A stretch of DNA of 64,000 nucleotides from Phanerodontia chrysosporium (taxonomy: Eukaryota > Basidiomycota > Agaricomycetes > Polyporales > Phanerochaetaceae), in the NCBI GenBank assembly GCA_001910725.1, contig MJGA01000005.1, positions 62,001 through 126,000 of the forward strand. Reading direction: 5' to 3'. This document shows positions 1 through 12,078 of the stretch, piece after piece. The position numbers were made by a program, and so were the translations under genes. How positions within the stretch are numbered: the first letter of the stretch is position 1; each line of letters starts with the position of its first letter. The notes under the pieces are model-generated. The model was not told the origin of the DNA. It did not search any database and saw only the letters and a list, made by a program, of their open reading frames with translations.

Positions 1-3000
1 GACAGCCTTTGACGCGTGCAGACAGCAGGACGGTCTGCTGACAGCAGTAGCCCAAAAAGCTGGCTCGATCCTGCGCGTTTCGCCGAAGAGGATACGGGTT
101 TTCACTACGTTGACAAGGACTCCCAATTCAAGACACCCGTACGCCCAGCCCGCGCAGTATTGGCGAACACCGGGAATCGCTTCACGGAGACCACGCTACC
201 TATCGCCCGTTTCAACGCGGATTTCTGGAAATGCAAGCTGGGCGGCTTGTTACGATGCACATGTAATGAGTACGTCTGTTCGACTTCAGTCATATTCTTG
301 CCAAACTGACGGCGACCTCGTGCCAGCTAAGAGACAATACCGCGCAACCAGCGTGCGGACTGTGGAGCGGTGGCAAGGGACACTAGCAGGCCGATGCTAT
401 ACTGCATCCAGTGAAGACGCTATCGGCCGCGCTGCGCAGTGTAAACATCGGGCCTAAGCTGTCTACGTGCACGCCAGCCCTGACACCCGAGTCGGGTGAA
501 TGGTTTACTCGCGATGCGTGGCGCGCCGCTAACAGCGTCTCTACCATACAGATTTTGAATCCGCCAAGCGTTTCTACAGCTTCGTGCGAGTCATCGGTCT
601 CATTCAGTTTGCGAGTAGTCGCATGGGCTCGTCACAGCGGCACCGCTTCCGTCGTTCATCTTCGGTGAGCGGGTTTAATCTATCGAGGTGACTCTTGCTC
701 AAAGAATTCGGCTCGGGAAGACTACCAAATCGGACACAAAGTTTGCATAACATGCTTTGGACGTTACTCAAACTCTACTCGGGCAGCCTGGTTATCGGGT
801 AGGGACCTGATCGTGCCCGTAATAGTAGCTCTTTCACTCACGCCCGCGGAACCCGCAGGCTCAATTGCTTCGGGAAGACCTGAGCCAGAAATCATATACT
901 TCATCTATCGCGGTTGAATTGCAATGTCCGTGTTCGAAGCGAGGAAAAGGGCCGCCGGCGACCTCATAGGATCCGGCCGTGTGAGCTGTCTACTGCAGGT
1001 ATGCTGTGATTATGCATGTCACTGCTTCTCCCATTCTCTCGCTCACTGCACTCTCATCAGAAATTGGTTGGTTTGTGGAGCCGTGCCCCACAGCGCCTGT
1101 GCGACCCTGAGTGCTCGCTGCCGGGAAGCAGATTCCGCACGTATGCGAACGGGCTCCCCAGATGTCACGCTGATCTCGCGAGTCCCGCGGTGGCATTGGG
1201 TCAGGATCGCTCTCGACGAGCATTGCTACTGTCCGCGGGATCGAGATGGCATTTGTTCTCGATATAGGCGAAGCACGTTGCGTATGTCGGTATCAACACG
1301 GGTGCAATCGCCATCCCGCAACCCTTGACGAATGTGCAATTCTAGGAAAGACCCGCCCAGATAATCCCACCCCATCGGGAACGATATGTTCGTGTGCTTC
1401 GGTGCCGATTACATCTGCGGTCCAAGGTGCGCTTCGTCGACGCTGGTTGTCCCTGCAACTTGATCCCTTATCGAGGTCATGACTAATGTTGGCTTACAGG
1501 AAACGTTCCGGGACACTCTAAGTACGCCACAGTGCCTCGTAGAATTCTGGATATATGTCTCGTTAATGGACACTGCAGAATTTGGCTGGTTGTACCTGGC
1601 GTTCTGCGGGAGAATCGACGATCACATCAATAGTCAGGTCCAATGTCAGGGTCCGAACAGTGAGTAAGACACCACGCTCATCTCCATCGAGCAGTATCCA
1701 CCAAGCGAGATGGCAGGCGCATACGACCCTTAGACGATTCGACAAGAGTGAAGACCTCCAACCAGATTGTCTCACATCTGTACCTAATTGACCCGCATGA
1801 CTCTTCACCACTGCAGTCGGTGCCCCACTTCTGCTAGACCGAGACGGAGCGCCGCAATACTTTGTAGTGAGTGCACGATTACGTCTATCATGTATCCACG
1901 AAGCTAACTTTTAGCGAATAGGCTCGTCGATCATGGTCGACCACGATCAACAACCTCTGCATTTTTCGCACATCGATTCAGGCAGCGGGCTCGCAGGGAT
2001 GGTGGCACTGAAATGCACCACGCGGCGGTCTGCTGACACGCACTCCAAGTGCTGTCGGCTAAGCTATGCATAATTCGGAGCTGAGAGTAATATCGGGCCC
2101 CCGACGCCAGCAACCCCGCTGTTCCGACTCCGCCGCGCTCATTGGCGCGTGCGTTTTCCGCGCCCAGGGCGCATTTGCGGCTGTATATGGGACCAGAGCC
2201 AACCTACGAGGCAAGTCTATACCAGCAAGCTCCAGCTCCGCCTATTCGCTTGGAGACACGTTACCTCTCAGCGGGAGGCAGGTAGTTGCGTATGAAGACG
2301 TGCTCGAGCGGCCCGCGCCCTGCGCCTCGAGAGGACATACAATGGTGCGCCGCCCGTGTCCGCCTGCCAGCTTGCTAACGCCCTCATCGCACCTCCTTTT
2401 AGCCATAGCTACCCGCCGTTCCAGCGAGCGAGCTGAGCTGGGGACTCCAGCGGGCACAGAATCTCTCCGGGCTCTCCCGACCGTGCACCTCCTCGCCCGT
2501 ACCCTCCGCGCCACAGGTCCGCGGGGCCTCGCCATCTGCACGGCGTAACCGTGCTTGTGCGACCTCGCAGAGGCGCTGCGGTGGGCGCTGGCAGTCTTCT
2601 CCGCCCGAGTGCGCCTCTGTCAATGCCAAAATTAGCGCAGCCCAACCCGCATAGGCAGGCAGGCAGATCCTGTCAGGAGCCGCCATGGGCGTCGAGGGCT
2701 CAAGCTTCGCATGCGCTGGCCGAGGCACGATCTGCAGGACTTCCTACGCCGGCATAGGAGACCTTCGACTGCGCACCGGCCCCAGAAGCTGAAGAATCGA
2801 TGGCCTGTTTCACTGCCTAGGACGTCCGCAGCCTGAGCATGATAGGGAGTACCCGAGACAAGAAACCGTGAATAATTCGTCACTCAATTGAAAAGGAGTA
2901 AGCATACGACTGGACGCTGGTCCCTGTGTCTCGAGAAGGCTGAACCGCCTCTGCCACAGCGAGCTCGCCGACCGCAGTTGGCGTAATGCGAGGCGATGTG

Positions 3001-4462
3001 ACGAAGATGTTCAATAGGAGGCGCCCTGCTCTGATGCTTCGCCGCGCGAAGTGACCCTCGCATTGCTGCAAGTGAGTCAGCTTCATACTTGCGAGCCCCT
3101 GGGCTTATTGTCTCCTCATCTCGTCGTCAAGCCGATCCTATCCTGTGCAGACAGTTCGCTCGCGGCGCTAGTACCCATGTCCAGCTGGCGGTCTCAGGCG
3201 GTCCAGCCTGGGACCACCGCTGACAACGCGCGCCAGCGTCGGCGCGCGCTCGAACATGGCCTCTGGCCTCCCTCTGCGACGTCGCAGGCGCCTCCCGTCA
3301 GGCAAACTCTCGCACGCAGACGCCAATTCCTACGAGCGGGACTCCGATGAATAGCAGCTCGCAGGCCCTTGGCGCCCGCGTGCCTCCATCGCTGCAGCAG
3401 GGCGCGCGCTGCCGACACGGCAGGCAGGGCCTACGGGCGGCATTATGTGCCAACTACGCGCGCAGGCGCGTGGGGGCGCCTGCGGCCCACGCGGCCTTGG
3501 GGCTCCCGCGCCCGTGCAAGCACGCAGCGCTGCCGGCGGATCGCAATGAACGATGGGAGATCTACCAGTACCCCGCCGAGGGCGGGCGATCCCCGGTGAT
3601 CTCGCGGCGTCGCTGAGTAGCGGGTCCATGCGCGCGAGCAGGCTTGCTCGCTCGCACACGCGGATACAAGGTCGTGTGGGGCACAGCCCTCCGCTGCGCT
3701 GCATCTATTCGGTGGTGGTGATGTGCTAAGGACTCGAGAAGCGCGATCCGCCGATCCTCTGCAATTGTATCAAGGTTCCGACGACGCCGACGGCGCCGTG
3801 CAGCCTGATTGTCTGCTTCCTGGGCAAGCGATGTGCGGTGCGCATCCGTCATGTGGACACATCCCGAGCCACTCGGACCGCGGCGCGCGCTGCTTCTCGT
3901 GCTGCGCAAGGTCGACGACTGCGCCACGGTAGCAGGTTCGTGCACACGACGACGGCATGTGCCCGTGCGCAGTTCTTGGGCATGCTCAGCCTGCTGGTGT
4001 GTTCCCACCAAGGTGCAGAGAGCCCGCCCATCAGCTCGCCAGAAGTGGGCGTCGTTGGCGGCGGATGCTACGAGGACTGTTGCGACGGGCGCTGCAGCGC
4101 CCGTCTTGCATTCTCTGCGCGACCCTGTGCGTGGGCAGCGCGGCACCGCGTGAGCCCAGCAGATCCCAGCAAGAGCGCCCGGCGAGATACGTCGCATTGC
4201 AGATCATTGCGTACAACGTCGCGACGCAGACGGCGGGGCTGTGCATCAGATGGGGCGATTCGTTTCTAGTGCATACTGTACGAAAAGACAAGGCTGAAAC
4301 ATGGGCGACCCAGTGCTCGCCTCCTTCCGAGGACCCACAGAGCGAAGTGCTCGCAAGGACGCATCAGCAGGACACATGTCGTGAATATCTAGCGGAGCGA
4401 AAAGCGAACAGAACACAGACCGAGAGCGACTAGGGATACAGAGTAAGGGGGTATCAAGGAAA
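1..4462. other. Gene-free left flank
   Basis: I find no gene here that I can support. All open frames are short, lack recognisable domains and overlap each other on both strands, as expected by chance. From about 2100 to 4300 the DNA becomes GC-rich, which lengthens chance frames full of Arg, Ala and Pro. The last 35 bases carry an imperfect direct repeat (about 4430-4445 and 4463-4478) that overlaps the end of the WOPR gene. Confidence 0.5.
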
Positions 4463-5629
4463 CTAGGATACAGAGTCTAGCGCGCGGAGTGCGTCGTTAT
4501 CGAGCGGGTGGCGTGGCGTGTACGGGTTCTGGCGCATGTAGAGCAGCGGCGCCATGTCCTTCGGGGCGTCGGCGAGAACAGGCGCATGTTCTGCATCTGG
4601 TGGATGTCCGCCGACTTGATGCAGTTGTCGCGCACGTACACCGGGTCGCGGAACGGGAACTGCGGCGCCTTGGGCAGCCGCAGGCCCTCCGCCGGCGGGG
4701 GCACGGGCTCCGCGGGCGGCGCCAATGGCAGTGGTGGTGGCGCGTACGGCGCGCCGCGCGACGAACGCGGTGGCGAGGACGACGGCGGCGACACAGAGGG
4801 CGGCGACCGCCGGTAGTACGGGTGCCCGCGTGAGGGCGCATCCGAGGTCGCCGCCGCCACATGGTGCTCATCAGTGTCGTCTGCGCGCTGCCGCGACTTG
4901 GAGTAGCGTGCGGGCTGAAACTTGCCCTCGGGGACCTGGTGGCGGAGCGCGGCGAGCTCCGGAATCTCATCGACGGTGCGAAGGTGGTGTCCTGTTTCTG
5001 GTGAACAGTACGCCACTGCGCGCAGCACTGAGGCATCAGCGCCCAGCTCATAGATATCAACAAGGAAGGACCGACCGAGATGCCATTTTCGCCGGCCATC
5101 TTGCGTTTCAACGAACACGGAGTATGTTTGCTTGATCAGACGGTTGTGATACCTGGAGCGTAGAATGAGCACGACAAGGCAGTGTGCAGCACGGCGAGGA
5201 CGACTCACATCGCAGCGTAGAGAGCAGCGTCCCCGACGTCGGGGAGCTTCTCCTGATAATAGAGAAAGTCCTGGGAGGATGGCGTCAACACTAAGCGACC
5301 GCAGCGGGATAGGCGAGCGCTTGCCTTCGTCAGGCGACTGGCACCCCATCGTCGGGAATCTGTCCACCGCTCGAGGCCGTCCTGGGACTGGTCAGGTTCA
5401 ATCGCAACCGGCCACGATGTGGGTTGAGGCTGCTCACCCCCGCGACGTCCAGCGTCGGCGCACGCTCTTCCCAGACGAATACGCATCCCGAGTGGATCGC
5501 GCGCCTCTCTTCGATGCTCAGGCGGCGGGACACGAGCGGGAGCATGCCGAGCGAGACGGCGTAAAATATGACGTTGCAGTCTGCGATAGACCTCACCCGG
5601 ATCTGTGTGCATGTCGGCCGCTGGACCAT
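4463..5629 (-). CDS. WOPR-domain (Gti1/Pac2 family) transcription regulator, copy 1
   Basis: This is a predicted nuclear DNA-binding regulator of the Gti1/Pac2-Wor1-Ryp1 family, which controls morphological or developmental switches in fungi. Exons (descending): 5629-5438, 5387-5325, 5270-5209, 5152-5076, 5027-4463. Exon 1 carries the first WOPR half (IRSIADCNVIFYAV-like opening, then FVWEER); later exons give RWTDSRRWGASR, DFLYYQEK and RLIKQTYS followed by KWHL, the second half. A Pro-rich tail follows. The second intron has a GC donor (GCAAGC). The last ~37 codons need one extra base near 4571-4585. With it the protein ends APLLYMRQNPYTPRHPLDND..., matching the tail of the paralogue at 19068-20032; uncorrected, the frame stops at 4477. 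With the correction it is about 319 residues. It has one intron (after residue 64) that the paralogue lacks. Target genes cannot be read from sequence. Confidence 0.85.
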
Positions 5630-5699
5630 GGTGTGCAAGGGGGAGGGTGAGGTGGGCGGTGAAGAGAGAGCTGGTTCGGCGCCGGGCGTGGTCCCCGCG

Positions 5700-5705
5700 T
5701 TATAA
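5700..5705 (-). promoter_or_regulatory. TATA-like box of WOPR gene 1
   Basis: On the minus strand the sequence reads TTATAA about 70 bases upstream of the ATG at 5629, a common TATA-to-start distance in fungal genes. It is an inference from position and sequence only. Confidence 0.35.
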
Positions 5706-7118
5706 GGCAGACGCTTAATCGGGTCTGATGTTGCAGTCTCTCGGACGATGATAGGTTGTCTGTGCTGATGGTTGTAGCGAAAATGTGATCTTGTCCCTGG
5801 GAAGGGAAGGGCGTGCCACCGAAAGACCCTTTTGACCGGGATCTTGCTGGAATGTTGCGGCAGCCTTCTCGAGGGGCGTCCTCCATCCAGACGCCTGTGT
5901 TCCTCCGAACCGCCATGATATTGCAAGGGCGCAGACATCACGCCGTGATGTGCATGCCCTGCATTGCGCCTGGGTGCGTCCCTACAGGACAGCAGAACAA
6001 AAAGGCCTCGCAGGCCCATTCTCCGGCTCGCCGGCCTTGGCTATGTGTCTCGGCCTCGCCAGCTAGCGTATCAATTTTGTGTCTGCACCCGTCCGGTGGA
6101 GCTCCTCCGCCGTTCTCTGTGGAAAAGGCGAAGCCACGAAGGCGTTAGAGGAGATACACCGCAGTTCTCGCGGCGCCATCGCGAGGCGCCCCTCCGCAGA
6201 CAGAACCCAGGCCGCGTTCCTAGCAGGCGACATGATGACGCCCAGCAGCCTGGGGCTGTGTCAGCTGCAGCCAGCGATAGTCGGAAAAGCTGGACAATGC
6301 CGTCAAGCTAGGGCTTCCCGCCAGACGCTGCACCTCACGGGTCCAAGCATGTGTTTCATGGTGCGTAATCGCGGCCATGTTGATAGGCAAGGTGCGTGAG
6401 AAGAGGATCGGCATGCGGAGAAGAGCATGTCTCAGCGTGCAGCGAGGCTCGAGGATAAACGGGTTGCCAGTTCACTGTAATTGCAGTTAGAGTGAGCGTC
6501 CATCAGAGCGTTCCGCTACCTGCGCGCCCCATTCCGACCCCGAGCTCGAGAGCGTCCTTCTTTTCCGTGTGCCACTGTGGCAACAGCAGAGCGACAAGCA
6601 CCGACTTCGTCGGAAGTCCAGGAGGCAACAGAGACGGTTGTAAGCACACGCCGACGTGGAACATACGGATCAGCGTGCCACGTGGACCGGAAGCCGACGG
6701 CGGTCCCGTTGCCCGCCGCCTCCACGTGGAAGTCATTCCTCATCGTCTCCTCCCGCGAAGCTGTCGGGCTCCGTCAGGCCCCGAAGATGAAAGAGACTAT
6801 TACTCCAAACGACTATCGCCAGGTTTATTTTGTCTTTCAGCTACAAGACATCTCAAGGCGATGCATCCTCCTTCACACACAGCCCCTTCGCCGACCGAGA
6901 TGCCCTGTAATCCGAGGTCGGCAGCGCAGGGGCAATATACACAGGGCAGATGCTGTGCCTGGCACTGCACCCTGCTATCACGGACAACCACGCATCTCGC
7001 GTCGTGTCCGGGAACTCCGCCGGCATGCGCGTCGGGTCGTGCCCGCCATCACCGCGCTGTGTTCGCCCTCCACATCACGTTTTGGCGTGTTTGAGTGCAC
7101 ACTGGCTGCATCCTGAGG
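5706..7118. other. Intergenic region between WOPR gene 1 and the protease-like gene
   Basis: This is a divergent intergenic region of about 1.4 kb. It should hold the upstream elements of both flanking genes. I saw no coding frame with a recognisable domain, no repeat and no RNA gene. Confidence 0.5.
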
Positions 7119-7125
7119 TATATAA
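7119..7125 (+). promoter_or_regulatory. TATA box of the protease-like gene
   Basis: TATATAA lies about 67 bases upstream of the ATG at 7192, in the expected position for a core promoter. The stretch between is pyrimidine-rich. Confidence 0.5.
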
Positions 7126-7191
7126 TGCTCGAGCAGCCCTGCCGCGCTCAGCTCTGTTGCCCTCTAGCCCTTTGCTCGTGGTGACCTGGCG

Positions 7192-9241
7192 ATGCTGCCT
7201 GTTGCTCTCCTCTCTTTCGTCCTTGCTGCGACACAGTTCTGCACTGCCAAGACGTTTTCGCGCCGGGCTTGGACGGACAGCGACATTCTCAAGTATGCGG
7301 AAAACATCATCATTACCACGGATGCCATTCCAGGCCTCTTTCTCGAGATAGATGTTGGGGAGAATGAAGTGCTAGTCCTGGCGGACCTCAGCAGGTGCGT
7401 CCGGAGATGTGCCCAGAGTCTACAGCATGCTGATCCAAGTGTTCAGTGCCGATCTGTTCATCGGTGGAAAACTCAATGGAGCGGACAAGTGGAACGTTAC
7501 CACCGCGGAAGCTTTGCAAAATTACCCATTCTTTGCCGATCCAATATCCCGTGAGTGAGCTTTCCCAATGCATTACTCCAAGTTCTAACGTTTGCGCCCA
7601 AAGCTATCGGAAATATTCTGCAGACGACAGTGTCCATAGGTGGAAAGTCAGCCGACCAGATCTTCAGTACGGCGATTCAACACGTCTATGTAGGCGACGT
7701 AGCTAACATACGGCAGTTTTTGACTCGCAGAACCCATTCGACGATATCGTCAAGGCCTTCCCACAGTCTCCAGCAGTCGGTGTCCTGGGATTCGGCCCCA
7801 CGGGAGAATCATCGATACACAGCGTGCTCAACACCAGCCACAGCCCCATCGACCAGCTTCTGCTCACCAACGCGACAAGCCCCTACGTCACGTTCTTCTT
7901 CCTCGGCTCTGACATTACGACGAACGCCTCGGGCGCCGTCCCTGCGGGCTTCTTCTCGGTGGGCGAGCATGTCGACCTGCAGGCGCTCCTGCCGACCGTG
8001 GACGGCCTGGCGCCGCCCGACCTCTCCGGCATCCACGCGCAGCCCGCGGTCCCACTCGGCTTCGCGAACGCATTCCCGCTGTCGCAGATACTCCTGAGCG
8101 GGAAAGACATCCCCCTGGCCAGCACGGCGCAGGGCGCGGCCAGCGGCGGCGCGGGCGCAGTTGCCGTGCTCGCGACGACGAGCGCGCACAGCCTCGTGCC
8201 CGCGGGCGTGGCCCAGGCGATATATGGCGGCGTCGCCGGCGCGGCGTTCGACAGCGCGTCGGGCCTCTGGCGCGTCCCCTGCGGCACGCGCCTCACCGTC
8301 GAGGTCGTCGTCGCGAACAGCACCATTGTGATGCAGGACGAGAGCGTCGTCCTGCGTACGCCCGGAGACGCACAGCAGTGCGAGGGAGCGGTGCGTCACC
8401 ACCTCTCTTGCCCCGCGTGTCCTGTCATGCTGAGCACGTGATTTCCTGACAGTTCAAGGTCGCGTTGACCCCGTCGTCGGACTGGGATGTCGCGTTTGGG
8501 ACGACGTTTCGTGCGTAGCTCTTACCCTTGACAACTCAGAGGAAACTGACAGGTTACACAGTCGAGAATGTCTATGTCCTACTGGGCTACGCGAGCACGT
8601 CCGCGGACGACTTCGAACAGCCTATCATGCGCATTCTTCCGTACGCCGACATCCAGGGCGCGGCTGCGTACGATGCTGCGCTCGGAGCGAGCCTCGGTGC
8701 AGCCTCCTCGGGCAGTGCCAGCGCGGCTGCGGCGCACACGCGCTTCACGACCGTCACGGTGACGCACACACCGACGACGACGGTCATGATCGGCGGACCA
8801 ACGCCTGCTGCACTGTCCGACAGCGCAAGCACGGCGGCCAGTGCGACAGCGAGTGCGAGTGACCGCCCGGATAGAGTCGCCGCCGCGCTCGACGTCGTGT
8901 CCTCGAGCACAAAGACCGGCACGCCGAACGGACCCAGCGGGAGTGTCGTGGACCAGGTGAGTTGCCACTCGTCCGACATGGTTGTGGTGTGCTGGTTGCT
9001 GATGCGGCGCGACCAGCTCAAGCACTGCCTCCCTGCGCTCATCGTCCTCGCGATTGTCGTGGGTCTCCTCCTCATCGGCACCATCGTTTACTGCGTCCTC
9101 CGCCGCCGAGGCAAGCCTGCCACGCGCGATTCAGCGTACACGAGCATCCATTTCGCCGAGTCTGGTGCACAGTCACGCGCGCTCTATGGCCATGACGAGG
9201 ATACGACCAAATATGCGGATCCCTACCGCGACCAGCTGTGA
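7192..9241 (+). CDS. Membrane-anchored pepsin-like (A1) protein with degenerate catalytic motifs
   Basis: Exons: 7192-7394, 7447-7550, 7604-~7689, 7731-8390, 8453-8510, 8553-8956, 9017-9241; about 579 residues. Residues 1-18 form a signal peptide. The fold is recognisable as aspartic peptidase A1: VLVLADLSSADLFIGG aligns with the N-lobe VLADTGSSDLWI, VGVLGFGPTGES with the flap/hinge region, and QAIYGGV plus the GLWRVPC stretch with the C-lobe. The N-lobe DTG is D65-L-S, and the C-lobe DTG aligns with A279-T-T, so one catalytic Asp is absent and the other motif is altered. After a Ser/Thr-rich stalk there is one transmembrane helix (about residues 511-533) followed by RRR and a short cytoplasmic tail. 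It is probably a non-peptidase surface protein. The third intron's borders are uncertain (7690 or 7699 to 7730). Confidence 0.75.
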
Positions 9242-11065
9242 AAGTGATGTGCTGTGCTGCACACAGTTTCCGTTTGGCCTACTGTCCTGAGACTGTACAA
9301 TGGACTTCGTCATCGTAACTTATTCTCGTGTATATCCGTCTTATCACCTAGAATGTCCTCATTACCTACAATATACCCGGTGTATCCTTACCCAATCCGC
9401 CCGGATTTTTGAACGAGAGCGCTGAAGCACCGCTGCTTAGTCAGCCTAGTCCAGGAAGGAAGGCACTGCGGTCAGGTTTGATTGAAGAACGTTCTGTGTT
9501 TGCAGCTTTTTCCGCTTCCTTTGATTTGCATGGAGAGCTCGGCGAGCAGCCCCCGACAGACTCAGCGGGCATGCCAAGGACAATGGCTGCACACGAAGGC
9601 ACACTAGAGGGCGAACTACTGGAACTGAAAGCTGCGCCGCCCGTTCCATCTGTAGTTCACAACATCAACTAGCACATCGATCTCGCACGCGAGTCCATGC
9701 GTCTCACGATGATCATCCAGGGCCAGCGCTGCGTGAAAGCGGGCAGCATCTGCCAGGCCGCTATATCAGTCGAAGAATCGCACCGTGCGGCGTGCTCCTC
9801 CAGGCGCCAGCACGGCCGCATCTCTATGGGCCTTTGCAGCCGCCCTGGGCCCACTGCGCGCGGATGCCGGGGGCCCAGCCCGGGAGGCGTTGCGGCGGGG
9901 ACGCGGCCGCGGGGTCGTCGGATCGGACGTGCGCGCGGGCTGCAGTACGCCCGCTCACTCCTCGCGGGCACGCTGGCCTGGCACGCACGCCTGTACCCCG
10001 CGTCACCGTCAGGTTGCGAGCACAGCCGCCCATTTCCGAGGCGCGTACGCCGCACAGACGGCCTGGGCCGCGCTGCTGCGCGGGCGGTGGCGCCGCGACT
10101 GCGTCTTTTGCGTGTGGGTGTGCAGGATGTGCGCACGTCCCGTTGCAGTCCGTGGGCGTGTGCGAAGGGCCGCGGTGGTGGGAGCGGTGGCCACATGCTG
10201 GCGAGGTTAGCCTCTGCGGTTTTCCACGGTAGCGTGCAGAAGGCGCGAAGGCACGTCGCAGCCCTGCAACGGTGCGGAGGCGCGGCGCGGGGTGTCTGTC
10301 TTGGAAGGCGCTAGCGGGAACAGTGATCCCGTGTGCCTGTGGCTTCGGGCTAGGGGGTGTTCGATGTGGTGAATAATTTTCTGAGTCGACGCCGGGCCCG
10401 AAGCTCCACCGCTGGAGCACGACTACGGGGACTCGCGGGTTTAGGACGAGCACAGAGCTTGGCTGACCCTCGCGCTGCTGGCCTGCGCAAGCCCGCGACG
10501 CCGCACTGTATCCTAAACAATGCGATGCTGAAGTGCGACCGCGCTACGGGCGTGGTATCGCAGTTCTGCCGGAGCTGGACGATCGAGAGATAAAGAAATA
10601 AATTTTGAACGACGGTGGTGACGGCGACGACGACGACGACGACGACTATACCTCTGCAAGAGTGGGCCCTTTTCTGCGCAGCTCACAGCAAGGCGGAAGG
10701 TTGTGTAGACTGGCAGTGAAACGCAGATAAGAGGCGGTCATGGGACGGGCGGCGACGCTGGGCTTTGGGCGGGAGGCCGATGCATGGGAAAATTCCGGCC
10801 GGAATGGGGCGCAGGCCTGCCACGCGGTCCGATGCTCATTACATTAGTCAGCGCTTGATGAGCCCTTCGGGATTTGGGTCCTGGCCCATCGTCTTCACCA
10901 CTCCCCACCACGACCTCGCCGCCCTCCTCGTCCCCTGGCCACCTTCGCCATTTTTGCAGGCCCCCGCTGCAAGGATCCAGCGAGTATGGCTCACCCTTTA
11001 GGCGTGAAGATCCACCACTAACGACTTGCAGCCCGTAGCGTTCCAAGCACGCAATTTCTCGCGAC
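9242..11065. other. Intergenic region, GC-rich core
   Basis: The stretch 9690-10450 is very GC-rich, and long chance frames overlap on both strands with no domain. A (GAC)7 microsatellite lies at 10626-10646. The last few hundred bases should hold the bZIP promoter. No gene is supported. Confidence 0.5.
10626..10646. repeat. (GAC)7 microsatellite
   Basis: Seven uninterrupted GAC triplets lie in non-coding DNA. Confidence 0.85.
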
Positions 11066-12078
11066 ATGGCACCCTCCAATTTGCAGGGGCTCAACATCGT
11101 CCAGCCCGCTCCTCCGCAGAACCCTTACCTGTCCGACCAGGACCTGCTCTCCGTACCCCCGTTCCCCGACCTAACGGCTCAACTCGACCTATGGACGAAC
11201 CTTAACTTCCAGTCGGACGAGCCGCTCGTCTCCCGCAAGGACGTCGAGAAGCGCAGCGCGTCCCTCCCCGCCAGCGAGGACGACTCTGACCGCTACAACC
11301 TGGGTGACGAGGAGTTGCCCGCAGGCAAGATCGCCGAGACGCACGCGCATGAGAACGTCGTCACAGGAACTGTCGTTCCTCCTACTTCTCTTCCCACTCC
11401 TGCACACACCGGACTGCCCCAGCTGCCGCAATTCGACATAGGAAGCCTCCTCGCGGGTTTCGGAATCGATCCCTTCCAGATTCCCTCCCTCCCGTCCCTC
11501 CCGACGCCCGCTGCGCCCACCACGGCTCCGTCACTCGCCCAGCTGCTCTCCTATCACTCCCTGGCGGGGGTCCCCCGCTGAATATCCCAGGAGCCCCGCC
11601 TGCCGCTCCTGCGCCGTCTCCTGTGTCTGCCACGCCCGCCCCTTCTGCGCAGACCCAGCAGGCTGCCCCAGCGCCGGCACCCGCGCCTGCGCCAAAGCGC
11701 GCCCGCACGTCCCGGGCCTCCATCTCGGGGGATCAGCCCTCCCCAGAGGTGTCGTCACCAGCTTCTCCGGAGGCGGACGACAAGCCCTCCGGCACGCCGA
11801 TGACTGCCGCGGAGGACAAGCGTCGGCGAAACACTGCCGCGTCGGCCCGCTTCCGTCTCAAGAAGAAGGAGCGTGAGGCCGCGCTCGAAAAGAAGGCGAA
11901 GGAGCTCGAGATTCGTGTGGGAGAGCTCGAGAAGGAGTGCGAAGCCCTGCGCAGGGAGAACGGATGGCTCAAGGGGCTTGTTGTCGGCGTCACCGGCGCG
12001 GGTGCCGTGCAGCAACAGGCTGCCGCGGTGGGAGCGAAGAGAACAAGGGACGAGGTGGAGGAAAAGTCGCAGTCATGA
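11066..12078 (+). CDS. bZIP transcription factor, CYS-3/MetR-like
   Basis: This is an intronless gene of about 337 residues. Near the C-terminus it has a basic region, KRRRNTAASARFRLKKKERE (about residue 251 on), with the NxxAAxxFR-type signature. A leucine zipper (heptads from AALEKKAKELEIRV to ENGWLKGLVV) follows. The basic region and the ENGWLK zipper end resemble Neurospora CYS-3 and Aspergillus MetR, which activate sulfur-assimilation genes; that role here is an inference. The N-terminal two thirds are Pro/Ser/Ala-rich and probably activating. The frame breaks at about 11565-11578 in GGGGGTCCCCC: one frame ends LAGVPR-stop at 11581 while the other continues as PLNIPGAPPAAP into the bZIP. 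One added base joins them as LAGVPPLNIPG. No plausible intron fits the 21-base gap. Confidence 0.85.

Noticed and set aside
9697..10453. Several 140-209-codon frames overlapping on both strands
   Set aside because: High GC content suppresses stop codons; sequences are Arg/Ala/Pro noise without motifs.
11575..11602. A very short intron joining the two halves of the bZIP gene
   Set aside because: The only GT...AG pair there spans about 21 bases, too short for splicing; a one-base deletion is simpler.
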